A stretch of 64,000 bases of DNA from Sabulibacter ruber (GTDB lineage Bacteria > Bacteroidota > Bacteroidia > Cytophagales > Hymenobacteraceae). The stretch covers positions 1 to 64,000 of the forward strand of contig NZ_JAFFID010000003.1 in assembly GCF_017355955.1 (NCBI RefSeq). The letters are read 5' to 3'. The notes beneath the pieces were generated by a model, which worked only from the letters and a program-made list of their open reading frames with translations, ran no database searches and was not told where the DNA came from. A program made the translations under genes and the position numbers. Below, one piece after another: positions 9,308 through 16,958 of this stretch (within the stretch, counting starts at the first letter, position 1; the number at the start of each line of letters is the position of its first letter).

Positions 9308-9550
9308 TTACGTAAGCTTGTTGCTTTTGGCTGATAACCTCAGGCGCCTGAAAAGCAAGGCAGTAACCAACCCGCAACCGGCAAAACCCAGCCCCAGCAC
9401 TTCTACTGACTGCCGGTGGTACACCACCGTTCCATCAAAATACCTTCCTTCTGAATTATAAGGCAGAGCGCATCTCTCAAAAAAGAAATATCCTACCAAG
9501 GCAGATCCTGCCAGAAAAAGCCCGAACAGAAAGATAAACAGAAGCCTCAT
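9308..9550 (-). CDS. Small membrane protein of unknown function, 80 aa
   Basis: I do not recognise this protein. It has two hydrophobic segments, residues about 3-25 (LLFIFLFGLFLAGSALVGYFFF) and 51-66 (VLGLGFAGCGLVTALLF). They are separated by a hydrophilic loop containing one cysteine and a YNSEGRYFDGTVVYHR stretch, with a basic C-terminal tail (RRLRLSAKSNK). It begins 12 bp after the stop of the SDR gene at 9563-10270, so the two are probably cotranscribed. The charge pattern (basic tail after helix 2) suggests both ends are cytoplasmic. That it is expressed is inferred from the tight spacing and the palindrome placed right after its stop. Confidence 0.65.
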   Translation of the reverse strand: MRLLFIFLFGLFLAGSALVGYFFFERCALPYNSEGRYFDGTVVYHRQSVEVLGLGFAGCGLVTALLFRRLRLSAKSNKLT

Positions 9551-9562
9551 GGCAGCTTTGCC

Positions 9563-10270
9563 CTAAATGTCTCCTAGCTGGGGCCGAAGCAACAATTCTT
9601 CAATCACGGTTTGTTTTGAAACGCTGTGGGCTCCCCAGATGGCGTTTGCCACGTCCTCGGGTTTCATGAAGCGCTCTTTGGGTAAATCCACGCCTTCCCA
9701 GCTGGCGGTGTAGGTGGCTCCGGGAAGCACCGCCGTAACCCGTATGTTGTGCTCCTTCAGCTCCTCGCGCAGTACCCTGGTCATGCCGTATAAAGCGTGT
9801 TTGGCTATGCAATAAGAGCCACCGTTGGTATAGGCGGTGATGCTGGCCGTGGAGCAGATGGTGAAGATATGCCCATCGCGGCGTTGGATCATGTCGCCTA
9901 CCAAGCCCTTGGTGAGATCATAGGCGCTGTACAGGTTGGTGTTGATCATCTCGCGCAGCACGGTGTCGCTTTCCTGATGGATCATGCCGGGGATGAAGAA
10001 ACCGGCATTGTTCACCAGCACGTCTACCTTTATATTAAGGGAGTGGATGTAATCCAGAAAACGCCGCACCTCGCCTTCCTGGCTTACATCGGTGGCCAGG
10101 TAAAACACCTTGGAGAAAGTAAAATTCTGCTCAATGTCCAGTTTCAGTTTATGCAGCTCTTGTTCGTTCCGGGCACAGGTGATGATATGGAATCCCTCGG
10201 CGGCAAAACGGTCTATAATGGCTCGTCCAATGCCTTTGGTTCCGCCTGTTACCACTATATATTTTTGCAT
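9563..10270 (-). CDS. Short-chain dehydrogenase/reductase, 235 aa
   Basis: This is a classical SDR with cofactor motif TGGTKGIG (residues 8-15), NNAG (87-90), a catalytic serine region CSTAS near residue 139, and Y153-x3-K157 in SYCIAKHAL. ARNEQEL after strand 2 suggests NADP(H) binding. It belongs to the broad 3-ketoacyl-ACP reductase-like group, but no sequence feature fixes the substrate. It is the first gene of a minus-strand unit with the small membrane protein downstream. It diverges from the mlaE-like gene across a 108-bp gap. Confidence 0.91.
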   Translation of the reverse strand: MQKYIVVTGGTKGIGRAIIDRFAAEGFHIITCARNEQELHKLKLDIEQNFTFSKVFYLATDVSQEGEVRRFLDYIHSLNIKVDVLVNNAGFFIPGMIHQESDTVLREMINTNLYSAYDLTKGLVGDMIQRRDGHIFTICSTASITAYTNGGSYCIAKHALYGMTRVLREELKEHNIRVTAVLPGATYTASWEGVDLPKERFMKPEDVANAIWGAHSVSKQTVIEELLLRPQLGDI

Positions 10271-10378
10271 GGCAATGATGTTTTTTCTTTTTTCAACGTA
10301 ATATAGGCATTTGAAAATAAGTACGGCTTACTTACGCCTGATTGCGGTTTACCGCTTTGACCTCCTTTTTCCAAATAC

Positions 10379-11107
10379 ATGAAAACCTTTGGTTCTTTTT
10401 TACTCTTTCTATCCAGCCTTGTAAAGCGAGGGGAATCGCCTAAAATCCTCTCCCAAAGAACTATAGATGAAGCCATCCTGATAGGTATTGATTCTATTTT
10501 TATTGTGGCCGTGGTGTCGTCTTTCATTGGTGCGGTTACGTGCGTACAGATTGCCTATAACCTCACCAATGCCCTTATCCCAAGATCAACCATCGGGTTT
10601 ATGGTACGGGAAATGACTATCCTGGAGTTGGCTCCTACTATTACTTCCATTGTGCTGGCCGGTAAAGTGGGGTCAAACATCGCCGGCGGATTGGGAACCA
10701 TGCGAATCACCGAGCAGGTAGACGCCCTGGAGGTAATGGGCCTTAACCCCTCGTCTTACCTGGTGACGCCTAAAATCATCGCCTCTCTTCTTGTATTTCC
10801 CATGCTGGTGATCATTTCCATGTTCCTTTCCATCTTGGGCGGCTATCTGGCAGGTACTTTGTCCGGGGCTTTGTCTGGGCAGGAATATGTGACCGGGCTT
10901 CGGTCCGATTTCATACCGTATAACATTACGTTTGCGCTGATCAAATCTATTGTTTTCGCGTTCCTGGTTTCCTCTATCTCTTCTTACCAGGGCTACTTCA
11001 CCGAGGGCGGCGCCTTGGAAGTAGGTAGAGCCAGTACCAAGGCCGTTACCAACAGCGTGATTGCCATCTTGATTGCAGATTACCTGTGCGCTCAAATATT
11101 GCTGTAA
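10379..11107 (+). CDS. mlaE: MlaE-type lipid ABC transporter permease
   Basis: The 242-aa protein matches the MlaE/YrbE/TGD1 permease family. It has five or six membrane helices and the family's conserved centre MVREMTILELAPTITSIVLAGKVGSNIAGGLGTMRITEQVDALEVMG (residues about 78-124). The partner ATPase follows after 39 bp. In other bacteria this complex moves phospholipids between the inner and outer membranes to maintain lipid asymmetry. The substrate-binding subunit MlaD is not adjacent here. The start at 10379 keeps a normal family N-terminus. Confidence 0.92.
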   Translation: MKTFGSFLLFLSSLVKRGESPKILSQRTIDEAILIGIDSIFIVAVVSSFIGAVTCVQIAYNLTNALIPRSTIGFMVREMTILELAPTITSIVLAGKVGSNIAGGLGTMRITEQVDALEVMGLNPSSYLVTPKIIASLLVFPMLVIISMFLSILGGYLAGTLSGALSGQEYVTGLRSDFIPYNITFALIKSIVFAFLVSSISSYQGYFTEGGALEVGRASTKAVTNSVIAILIADYLCAQILL

Positions 11108-11146
11108 GCTTACAAAGCAAGGCAGCAAACCTTAGTTTGAATCATT

Positions 11147-11935
11147 ATGATTGAAATTCATAACATACATAAAAGCTTTAACGGAGTCAAAGTACTGAGC
11201 GGCATCAGTGGCGTCTTTGAGTCTGGCAAGATGAACATGCTCTTGGGAGCCAGCGGTACAGGTAAAAGCGTGTTGCTTAAGTGCATTGTAGGGCTGGTGA
11301 AACCAGACATTGGCAGCATTACCTACGATGGACGCATTTTTGCCAACAACAAACTAGACATTAAACAGGAAATCCGCCGGAAAATAGGGATGCTGTTCCA
11401 GGGAAGCGCGCTTTTTGACTCCATGACCGTAAGCGAAAACGTGGAATTCCCCTTGCGGATGCTCACCGATATGACTAAGAATGAACGCCGGGACAGGGTA
11501 GACTTCTGTTTGAAGCGGGTAGGTCTGGAAAATGCCGGCCGGAAGATGCCTTCTGAACTGAGTGGCGGGATGAAAAAGCGGGTTGGTATTGCCCGGGCCA
11601 TAGCCCCCAACTGTACTTACCTTTTCTGCGATGAACCTAACTCCGGCCTGGATCCCTTAACCGCCATTACCATTGATGAGTTGATCAAGGAAATCACCTT
11701 GGAATACAACATCACCACCATTGTTGTAACCCACGACATGAACTCCGTTCTGGAGTACGGCGACAATGTAATGTTCCTGTATAAAGGGAAAAAGCTCTGG
11801 GAAGGCCATAGCAGCACCATTATGGACACCCAGGTGAAAGAACTCAATGACTTCATCTTCTCTAACCGCCTCATGCGCGATGCGAAGCGAATGGAGCAGA
11901 TTGAAGATGAACAAAGCCGGGAAGAAAAGCTCTAA
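11147..11935 (+). CDS. mlaF: MlaF-type lipid ABC transporter ATPase
   Basis: The 262-aa ABC ATPase has Walker A GASGTGKS (residues 34-41), signature ELSGGMKKRVGIARAI (137-152), Walker B YLFCDEP (158-164) with PNSGLDP, and the switch histidine in VVTHDMNSV. The SGGMKKR signature is typical of MlaF rather than of sugar or drug exporters. It powers the permease encoded 39 bp upstream. The C-terminal 30 residues are charged (RMEQIEDEQSREEKL). A 36-bp palindrome begins 14 bp after its stop. Confidence 0.93.
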   Translation: MIEIHNIHKSFNGVKVLSGISGVFESGKMNMLLGASGTGKSVLLKCIVGLVKPDIGSITYDGRIFANNKLDIKQEIRRKIGMLFQGSALFDSMTVSENVEFPLRMLTDMTKNERRDRVDFCLKRVGLENAGRKMPSELSGGMKKRVGIARAIAPNCTYLFCDEPNSGLDPLTAITIDELIKEITLEYNITTIVVTHDMNSVLEYGDNVMFLYKGKKLWEGHSSTIMDTQVKELNDFIFSNRLMRDAKRMEQIEDEQSREEKL

Positions 11936-11949
11936 CCTTTCCTTATTCT

Positions 11950-11985
11950 GTTTAGAGGGCTTTTTCTGAAAATCAGCCCAAAAAC
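11950..11985. repeat. 36-bp palindrome, copy 4
   Basis: It lies in the convergent gap after mlaF. The arms GGGCT and AGCCC flank TTTTCTGAAAA, and the 3' end is CCCAAAAAC. Confidence 0.85.
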
Positions 11986-12027
11986 AATCCAGGGCCTTAA
12001 GCATCTCAGTATTCATCCAACATGAAC

Positions 12028-12061
12028 AAAAAAGGCGGCCCGAAATCAGGCCGCCTTTTTT
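12028..12061. terminator. Bidirectional intrinsic terminator
   Basis: A GC-rich stem (AAGGCGGCC with GGCCGCCTT, 8-nt loop) is flanked by runs of six A and six T. It can end mlaF transcription on the plus strand and stop read-through from the minus strand. Confidence 0.85.
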
Positions 12062-12091
12062 GTTGATTTCTTGTTAAACCAGGATGAAATC
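12056..12091. repeat. Possible degenerate 36-bp palindrome copy
   Basis: The spacing is right and the right half (AAACCAGGATGAAATC) and the GATTTCTTG core resemble the family, but several key positions differ. It overlaps the end of the adjacent terminator. Confidence 0.3.
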
Positions 12092-12262
12092 TATGATCTC
12101 AGTACTCATAAAGGCAGAAGTAGCATCTATCAATTGAGGGCTTGAATCAGGCATTTATTTCTGATAAAAGAAAATGGAAGGCATTTACAATTTGAACAAA
12201 ATGGCGAAACAAGCCTAAAAACAGGCAGTCTAGAGGTGAAGTATAACCAAACAGAAAAAGAA

Positions 12263-12290
12263 AAAGTCTTGGGTGTGGGCCCAAGACTTT
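12263..12290 (-). terminator. Terminator of the etfB-etfA-nuclease unit
   Basis: The stem is AAAGTCTTGGG with CCCAAGACTTT and a 6-nt loop. On the minus strand it is followed by a T-rich run. It lies 23 bp after the stop at 12314. Confidence 0.75.
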
Positions 12291-12313
12291 GCTTTCTGTA
12301 TGCTTAGAAAAAC

Positions 12314-12925
12314 TTAGCTCCGTTTGTTCAATTCGTCGCGGATTTTAGCGGCACGTTCGTAGTCTTCCTTCTCCAGGGCATCGTTCAGCATGGTGTTCAG
12401 TTCCTCGGTAGAGACATCTGAAATGTTGCTTTTGCCGGTAGTGGCCGGAACGCTGGAACTGGCGGAAGAAGAAGAGGTTGGGATTTCTCCTGTTTCTTCA
12501 TCTTCATCCTCCATATCACTCAGAATGATACCGGCTTCAGACAAGACAGATTCAACCGTGTAAATAGGAACCCCAAACCGTAAACCAATGGCGATGGCAT
12601 CAGACGGGCGGGCATCCAGTTCAAATTCCTTCTCCCCGTCTGTGCAGACAATTTTGGAGAAGAAAACTCCCTCTTTTAAATCCGAAATCATAATCTCCTG
12701 CACGCGCACATTCATTTGCTGGGCAAATGACTTGAACAAGTCATGGGTGAGCGGGCGTGTAGGGTTAATCTTCTCAATCTGGATGGCAATGGATTGCGCC
12801 TCAAACATGCCGATGATGATGGGCAAGCGGCGGCTGCCTTCCTTCTCACCCAACACCAGGGCGAACGATCCAGATTGCGACTGGCTTGAGGACAAACCAA
12901 GAATCTCTAGCTCAATTTTCTTCAC
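12314..12925 (-). CDS. Bifunctional nuclease (DUF151) family protein with UVR tail
   Basis: Residues 1-140 form a DUF151/BFN domain, visible in LPIIIGMFEAQSIAIQIE, TRPLTHDLF and ELDARPSDAIAIGLRFGVPIYTVESVL. Plant homologues have reported DNase/RNase activity; in bacteria the role is poorly known. A Ser/Thr/Glu-rich linker (about 138-168) leads to a C-terminal UvrB/UvrC-like motif (residues about 172-203, LNTMLNDALEKEDYERAAKIRDELNKR), a short helical hairpin used for protein contacts. The gene follows etfA with a 10-bp gap, so it is probably cotranscribed with the electron-transfer flavoprotein genes. The DUF151-UVR fusion is usual in Bacteroidota. Confidence 0.9.
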   Translation of the reverse strand: MKKIELEILGLSSSQSQSGSFALVLGEKEGSRRLPIIIGMFEAQSIAIQIEKINPTRPLTHDLFKSFAQQMNVRVQEIMISDLKEGVFFSKIVCTDGEKEFELDARPSDAIAIGLRFGVPIYTVESVLSEAGIILSDMEDEDEETGEIPTSSSSASSSVPATTGKSNISDVSTEELNTMLNDALEKEDYERAAKIRDELNKRS

Positions 12926-12935
12926 AGTTTCTCTT

Positions 12936-13910
12936 CTATTTGTCTAAAGCTTTTGCGGCTTCTATCAATTTAGGTACAACCTCTGTAGCATCCCCTACAA
13001 TACCGTAATCGGCGGCTTTGAAGAAGGGGGCCTCTGGGTCTTTATTGATAACGACAATTACTTTAGAAGAGTTAACCCCTGCTAAATGTTGTATAGCCCC
13101 AGAGATTCCGACGGCAATATACAAATTAGGGCTTACAGTGATACCAGTTTGTCCAACGTGCTCGTGGTGAGGTCTCCAACCCACGTCTGCCACCGGCTTG
13201 GAACAGGCCGTGGCCGCTCCTAGCGCTTTGGCCAGGTCTTCAATCAAATGCCAGTTTTCAGGCCCTTTCAAGCCTCTTCCGCCAGAAACAACTAAGTCGG
13301 CCTCTGTCAGTAAGATATCGCCAGATTGCTTAATGGTTTCTTTAGGCGCGGTGGCAAAGTCGGCATCAGCTAAATCAGCGGAGAAATTCTCTACCGTGGC
13401 AGTGGCACCGGCGTTTGTTTCAATCTCAACGGCGTTCTTTTTAACCGCAATTATTTTTTTATCGGAGCTTAATTCTACGTCAGAAAACGCTTTCCCGGAG
13501 AACACGCCACGGCGAACGGTGAAGGTAGAGCCGTTGATCTGTGGCAGGGAAACTACGTTGGTGGCCAGGCTGGCTCCCAATTTCACGGCTAAGCGTGACC
13601 CAATGGCCGCCCCAATGTTGGAGTTGGAAAGCACAATTACGCTGGAGTTTTCCTGCTCAGCGGCTTTGGAAATCACTTTCACGTAAGCGCCAGGCACAAA
13701 ATTGTGCAAACGGGTGTCATTGTCTAACAAAACTCTGGTGATGCCTTGGGCACCTAAACCAGAAAGGGCATCGGATTGAACGTCACCAATGGCAACGGCA
13801 GTAGCCGTGGTGCCCAGAGCGGCTGCTACTTGGCTCCCGTACGAAGCTGCTTCCAGAGAAGACTTTTTCACTTCGCCGTTCGCGCATTCTATCACTACTA
13901 ATACTGACAT
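12936..13910 (-). CDS. etfA: Electron transfer flavoprotein subunit alpha
   Basis: The 324-aa protein has the ETF alpha/beta N-terminal domain (residues 1-185) and the C-terminal FAD-binding domain. The latter shows VVSGGRGLKGPENWHLIEDLAKALGAA, SKPVADVGW, HVGQTG and YIAVGISGAIQHLAGVNSSKVIVVINKDPEAPFF, the family's most conserved segments. With EtfB it forms a soluble dimer that carries electrons from acyl-CoA and other dehydrogenases to the quinone pool through ETF:quinone oxidoreductase. It follows etfB by 2 bp. Length is typical. Confidence 0.96.
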   Translation of the reverse strand: MSVLVVIECANGEVKKSSLEAASYGSQVAAALGTTATAVAIGDVQSDALSGLGAQGITRVLLDNDTRLHNFVPGAYVKVISKAAEQENSSVIVLSNSNIGAAIGSRLAVKLGASLATNVVSLPQINGSTFTVRRGVFSGKAFSDVELSSDKKIIAVKKNAVEIETNAGATATVENFSADLADADFATAPKETIKQSGDILLTEADLVVSGGRGLKGPENWHLIEDLAKALGAATACSKPVADVGWRPHHEHVGQTGITVSPNLYIAVGISGAIQHLAGVNSSKVIVVINKDPEAPFFKAADYGIVGDATEVVPKLIEAAKALDK

Positions 13911-13912
13911 GC

Positions 13913-14650
13913 TTATAGAACTTTAGCTTCGTTACGTAATAATTTAATTAAATCACCGGCATTCTCGGCAGGGATCATCTTCACGCCGGATTTGGCTGGT
14001 GGCAGTTCATAGTTCTGAACGCTGGTTTTAGCTTCTTGGCCTACTGGCTCCACTACTTTCAAAGGCTTGGTACGGGCCGTCATGATGCCGCGCATGTTTG
14101 GGATACGAGGCTCAGACATTGGCTGCTGGGCCGTTACCACCAACGGCAGAGAAGCTTCAATTACTTCTTTCCCGCCTTCAATCTCACGCTCTACCACTGC
14201 CGTGTTGCCGTTGATATCCAGCTTAATGGCCGGTGCGATGGTTGGGATGCCTAACAACTCTCCTACCATGCCGTGTACTTGGAAACCGTTGTAGTCAATA
14301 GACTCACGGCCCATCAGGATAAGGTCATATCCGCCCTCTTTGGCGTAGTGGGCAATCTGTTGGGCCACCAGAAAGGCATCGGTGGGCTTCAAATTAACTC
14401 TGATGGCATCATCGGCTCCAATGGCCAATGCCTTCCGGATGTTGGGCTCCGTATCAGCCTCCCCTACGTTCAGTACGGTGACCGTTCCGCCCAACGCCTC
14501 TTTCAACTCTATGGCACGGGTTAACGCATATTCATCATAAGGGTTAATAACAAACTGAACCCCCGCCGTATTAAACGATTTACCGTCTGGGGTAAACGTA
14601 ATTTTGGTGGTGGTATCCGGAACGTTGCTAATGCAAACTAAGATCTTCAT
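13913..14650 (-). CDS. etfB: Electron transfer flavoprotein subunit beta
   Basis: The 245-aa protein shows the ETF beta pattern: MKILVCISNVPDTTTKITF at the start, NPYDEYALTRAIELKE, the AMP-site region GRESIDYNGFQVHGMVGELLGIP, and EREIEGGKEVIEASLPLVVTAQQPMSEPRIPNMRGIMTARTKPL (the recognition-loop region). It is the first gene of the etfB-etfA-nuclease unit and diverges from a TPR gene across 62 bp. It pairs with EtfA to bind FAD and move electrons from dehydrogenases such as acyl-CoA dehydrogenase. No dehydrogenase partner is adjacent. Confidence 0.96.
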   Translation of the reverse strand: MKILVCISNVPDTTTKITFTPDGKSFNTAGVQFVINPYDEYALTRAIELKEALGGTVTVLNVGEADTEPNIRKALAIGADDAIRVNLKPTDAFLVAQQIAHYAKEGGYDLILMGRESIDYNGFQVHGMVGELLGIPTIAPAIKLDINGNTAVVEREIEGGKEVIEASLPLVVTAQQPMSEPRIPNMRGIMTARTKPLKVVEPVGQEAKTSVQNYELPPAKSGVKMIPAENAGDLIKLLRNEAKVL

Positions 14651-14676
14651 TTAACTTAGGGTTAGCGGATTTAAGT

Positions 14677-14684
14677 TAATTTTG
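14677..14684 (+). promoter_or_regulatory. Probable -7 box (TAATTTTG) for the TPR gene
   Basis: It matches the Bacteroidota consensus TAnnTTTG exactly and lies 28 bp before the ATG at 14713, inside the 62-bp divergent gap with etfB. No convincing -33 TTTG is seen. Confidence 0.5.
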
Positions 14685-14712
14685 TGGGCAATTTAAAAGA
14701 ATAAATCATCAA

Positions 14713-15051
14713 ATGGAAACGACCAACAGCAGATTGACGCAGCTCCTGGCCTTCTATGAAGAGGATCCCAATGACCCCTTCACGCTGTACGCTTTAGCCA
14801 CGGAATACCGCCCCACAGACCCAGAAAAGGCCCGTTGGTTCTACGAAAAACTGCTTGCCGAACATCCAGAGTATGTAGGCACTTACTACCACGCCGCCAG
14901 TCTCTACCTGCAGTTAGAGGAACCGGAACTTGCAAAGCAGGCCTACCAGAAGGGTATGCAGGTCAGTCGCCAACTGGGCCAGCTTCACGCGTTCTCAGAG
15001 TTGCAGCAAGCTTACAACAAGATAATGGGTTTAGATTACGAAGATGATTAA
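14713..15051 (+). CDS. Small tetratricopeptide-repeat protein, 112 aa
   Basis: The protein is entirely helical and contains two to three TPR units: DPNDPFTLYALATEYRPTDPEKARWFYEKLLAEHPEYVGTYYHAASLYLQLEEPELAKQAYQKGMQVS. Such proteins act as protein-binding scaffolds. There is no signal peptide, so it is probably cytoplasmic. It stands alone, diverging from etfB, with no cotranscribed partner. Function is unknown beyond the fold. Compact TPR proteins of this size and sequence style are common in Cytophagales. Confidence 0.85.
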   Translation: METTNSRLTQLLAFYEEDPNDPFTLYALATEYRPTDPEKARWFYEKLLAEHPEYVGTYYHAASLYLQLEEPELAKQAYQKGMQVSRQLGQLHAFSELQQAYNKIMGLDYEDD

Positions 15052-15157
15052 AAAATAGTTTGCATGCATACTATTTTTACGTTTTTATTAAATTTTCCCC
15101 TTCCCGGGCCGAAAACCACCTTTGTTCCCGCTGCCACCTGCATCGGCCAGCCAAGGG

Positions 15158-15193
15158 GTTTTCGGCCTTCTTTTTAGAAAAGAGCCTCAGAAC
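15158..15193. repeat. 36-bp palindrome, copy 5
   Basis: Ends are GTTTTCGGCC and CTCAGAAC, with the centre CTTTTTAGAAAAG. It lies 107 bp after the TPR gene stop, the farthest clear copy from an upstream stop in a tandem-plus gap apart from copies in doubled gaps and copy 12. Confidence 0.75.
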
Positions 15194-15549
15194 AGCTTTG
15201 GGCAGTAGCTTCTTTTTAGGCCATCTGTTTTCCTCCCTCAGCAACACTACCTTTCTAAAAGGCACCTTTGGGTTAATTGATGAAGCAGTGAAGGTGTATC
15301 CTGCCCTTGATTATCCTGCTAGCTGGTTTTGCCAGGATTTTACAGAAAGCAGTTGAAAACGCAAGTGGGTCATTCGGCAGAGGCAAGTTCAAGCATCGTT
15401 CTCACAGCCAGAATACAGAATTGCCCGGCTGTGGTTGCCTGAGAAATCTGGTTTCCCTCCGGACCTGAAGCAATTTTTTTTCAAGGTGAGTGGATTTTAT
15501 AAAGGGAAAAAAACCTACATTTAAGCTTGATTTAGCCCTTTTCCCCTCC

Positions 15550-15589
15550 TCTAATCGTTTTCTAATCTGGCTCTAATCACCCTCTAATA
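15550..15589 (+). promoter_or_regulatory. Four 11-bp-spaced TCTAATC direct repeats (putative response-regulator site)
   Basis: TCTAATC begins at 15550, 15561 and 15572, and TCTAATA at 15583, exactly one DNA turn apart. OmpR-family regulators bind head-to-tail repeats of about this spacing. The array ends 9 bp before the -7 box, covering the -33 region, which fits an activator of the efflux operon. The likely ligand is the response regulator at 23268-23951; that link is an inference. Confidence 0.7.
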
Positions 15590-15598
15590 AGGACCTTC

Positions 15599-15606
15599 TA
15601 GCTTTG
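15599..15606 (+). promoter_or_regulatory. -7 box (TAGCTTTG) of the metal-efflux operon
   Basis: It matches TAnnTTTG exactly, 23 bp before the ATG at 15630. No TTTG lies at the expected -33 position; that place is occupied by the direct repeats, as expected for an activator-dependent promoter. Confidence 0.65.
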
Positions 15607-15629
15607 GGCATTCTCCATTCAGAATACCC

Positions 15630-16940
15630 ATGCGAATTCCAATTATCCTTACTGCCCTGGCCCTGCTGGCTTGTACACTGGAGCCGGCACAGGCCCGGCA
15701 GGCACCTACCGCAACTACAGCCTTAGCAGCACCCAGTGATACCCTGCGTCTTTCCCTTGGGCAGGCTGAACAACTGTTCCAGGAAAGGAATCTGCCTTTG
15801 CTGGCGCAGAAATCAGCCATTGAAGCATCCAGAGCCGCCATTCTCCAGGTCAGGTTGTTTGAGAATCCTGTCCTTACGCTTGACCAGAACATCTACAACC
15901 ACGCAAACGGGCGGTACTTTGACGTGAGCCGTAACGGGCAAACCTTTGTACAGCTGGAGCAATTGTTTCAACTGGCGGGCAAGCGCAACAAGCGGGTGCA
16001 GGTTGAAACGCTCAATAGCCAACTCACCGAGCAAGCCTACTTTGATTTGCTGCGCACGCTGCGGTTCACTCTCCGGGCAAACATGGTGGAGCTGTATTAC
16101 AAACAGCAAGGCTATCAGGTACTGCAGGAGAAAACGCAATCGGTGCAGCGGCTGGTAACGGCGCTGGATGGCCAGTACCGCAAAGGCAATATCCCGCTCA
16201 AAGAAATCACCCGCCTGAAAGCCCTCCTCTTCCAATTAGGCAACCAGCAACTGAGCTTGCTCAATGAAATACAGGAAAGGCAGTCAGAACTCAGGTTTTT
16301 GACCCACACCCCGGCCACTACTGTTCTGGTGCCTACGCTGGAGGAAGCCACCCTGAATGCCGTAACCGGTGGGCAGCTCAGTTTTGCCCAACTGCTGGAA
16401 ACCGCACAGGAAAACCGTTATGACCTCAAAGCCGCCCAAACGCAGGTGCAGTTGCAGGAAGCTAACCTGAAGTTGCAGAAAGCCCTGGCCGTGCCAGACC
16501 TCACCCTCAGCGCCAACTATGACCGCCAGAGTAACTTCATCCGGAACTATACCGGTCTGGGGGTTTCTGTACCGCTGCCGCTCTGGAACCGCAATCAGGG
16601 GAACATCAGCATGGCCCGTCACCAGGTAGACCAAAGCCAGCACCTGTTGGCGCAGCAGCAGTTGGAACTGGAAACTCAGGTAATGCAGGCCTACCGCAAA
16701 GCCCAGGAAGCCCAGCAGTTCTACAATTCCTTTGACCCCAGCTTCAGGCAAGACTTCAACCGCTTGCTGGAGGGCATCACCACCAGCTTCATGCGCCGAA
16801 ACATCAGCCTCATTGAGTTTCTGGACTACTATGAAACCTACACAGACAGCATGACCCAGTTGCTGGAACTAAGCACCAACCGGCTGCGCGCCCTGGAAGA
16901 AATCAATTACGCTGTAGGCAAACCTGTCATAAGCTATTAA
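15630..16940 (+). CDS. TolC-family outer-membrane efflux protein (CzcC/CusC-like), 436 aa
   Basis: The N-terminal signal (MRIPIILTALALLACTLEPAQA) contains a possible lipobox LLAC with Cys15, so it may be a lipoprotein like CusC. The rest shows two outer-membrane efflux repeats: SLGQAEQLFQERNLPLLAQKSAIEASRAAILQVRLFENPVLTLDQNIYN, then YDLKAAQTQVQLQEANLKLQKALAVPDLTLSANYD and VPLPLWNRNQGNISMARHQV. It forms the outer-membrane duct of the tripartite pump. It is first in an operon with the periplasmic adaptor (18 bp downstream) and the RND pump. The closest families by pattern are those of Bacteroidota CzcCBA systems. Confidence 0.9.
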   Translation: MRIPIILTALALLACTLEPAQARQAPTATTALAAPSDTLRLSLGQAEQLFQERNLPLLAQKSAIEASRAAILQVRLFENPVLTLDQNIYNHANGRYFDVSRNGQTFVQLEQLFQLAGKRNKRVQVETLNSQLTEQAYFDLLRTLRFTLRANMVELYYKQQGYQVLQEKTQSVQRLVTALDGQYRKGNIPLKEITRLKALLFQLGNQQLSLLNEIQERQSELRFLTHTPATTVLVPTLEEATLNAVTGGQLSFAQLLETAQENRYDLKAAQTQVQLQEANLKLQKALAVPDLTLSANYDRQSNFIRNYTGLGVSVPLPLWNRNQGNISMARHQVDQSQHLLAQQQLELETQVMQAYRKAQEAQQFYNSFDPSFRQDFNRLLEGITTSFMRRNISLIEFLDYYETYTDSMTQLLELSTNRLRALEEINYAVGKPVISY

Positions 16941-16958
16941 CCCTCTCCTGGTACTAAG

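Larger units (their letters stand above)
15052..15629. other. 578-bp intergenic region before the efflux operon
   Basis: No convincing gene is present; the short open frames lack family features. The region holds one 36-bp palindrome (15158-15193), the four direct repeats at 15550-15589 and the -7 box at 15599-15606. The middle (about 15200-15500) shows nothing I can name. Confidence 0.7.

Noticed and set aside
12187..12222. Another palindrome copy near 12200
   Set aside because: Only the right end (AAGCCTAAAAAC) fits. The left half does not match.
15060..15356. 98-codon open frame downstream of the TPR gene
   Set aside because: It runs through a 36-bp palindrome and has no recognisable features or good start context.
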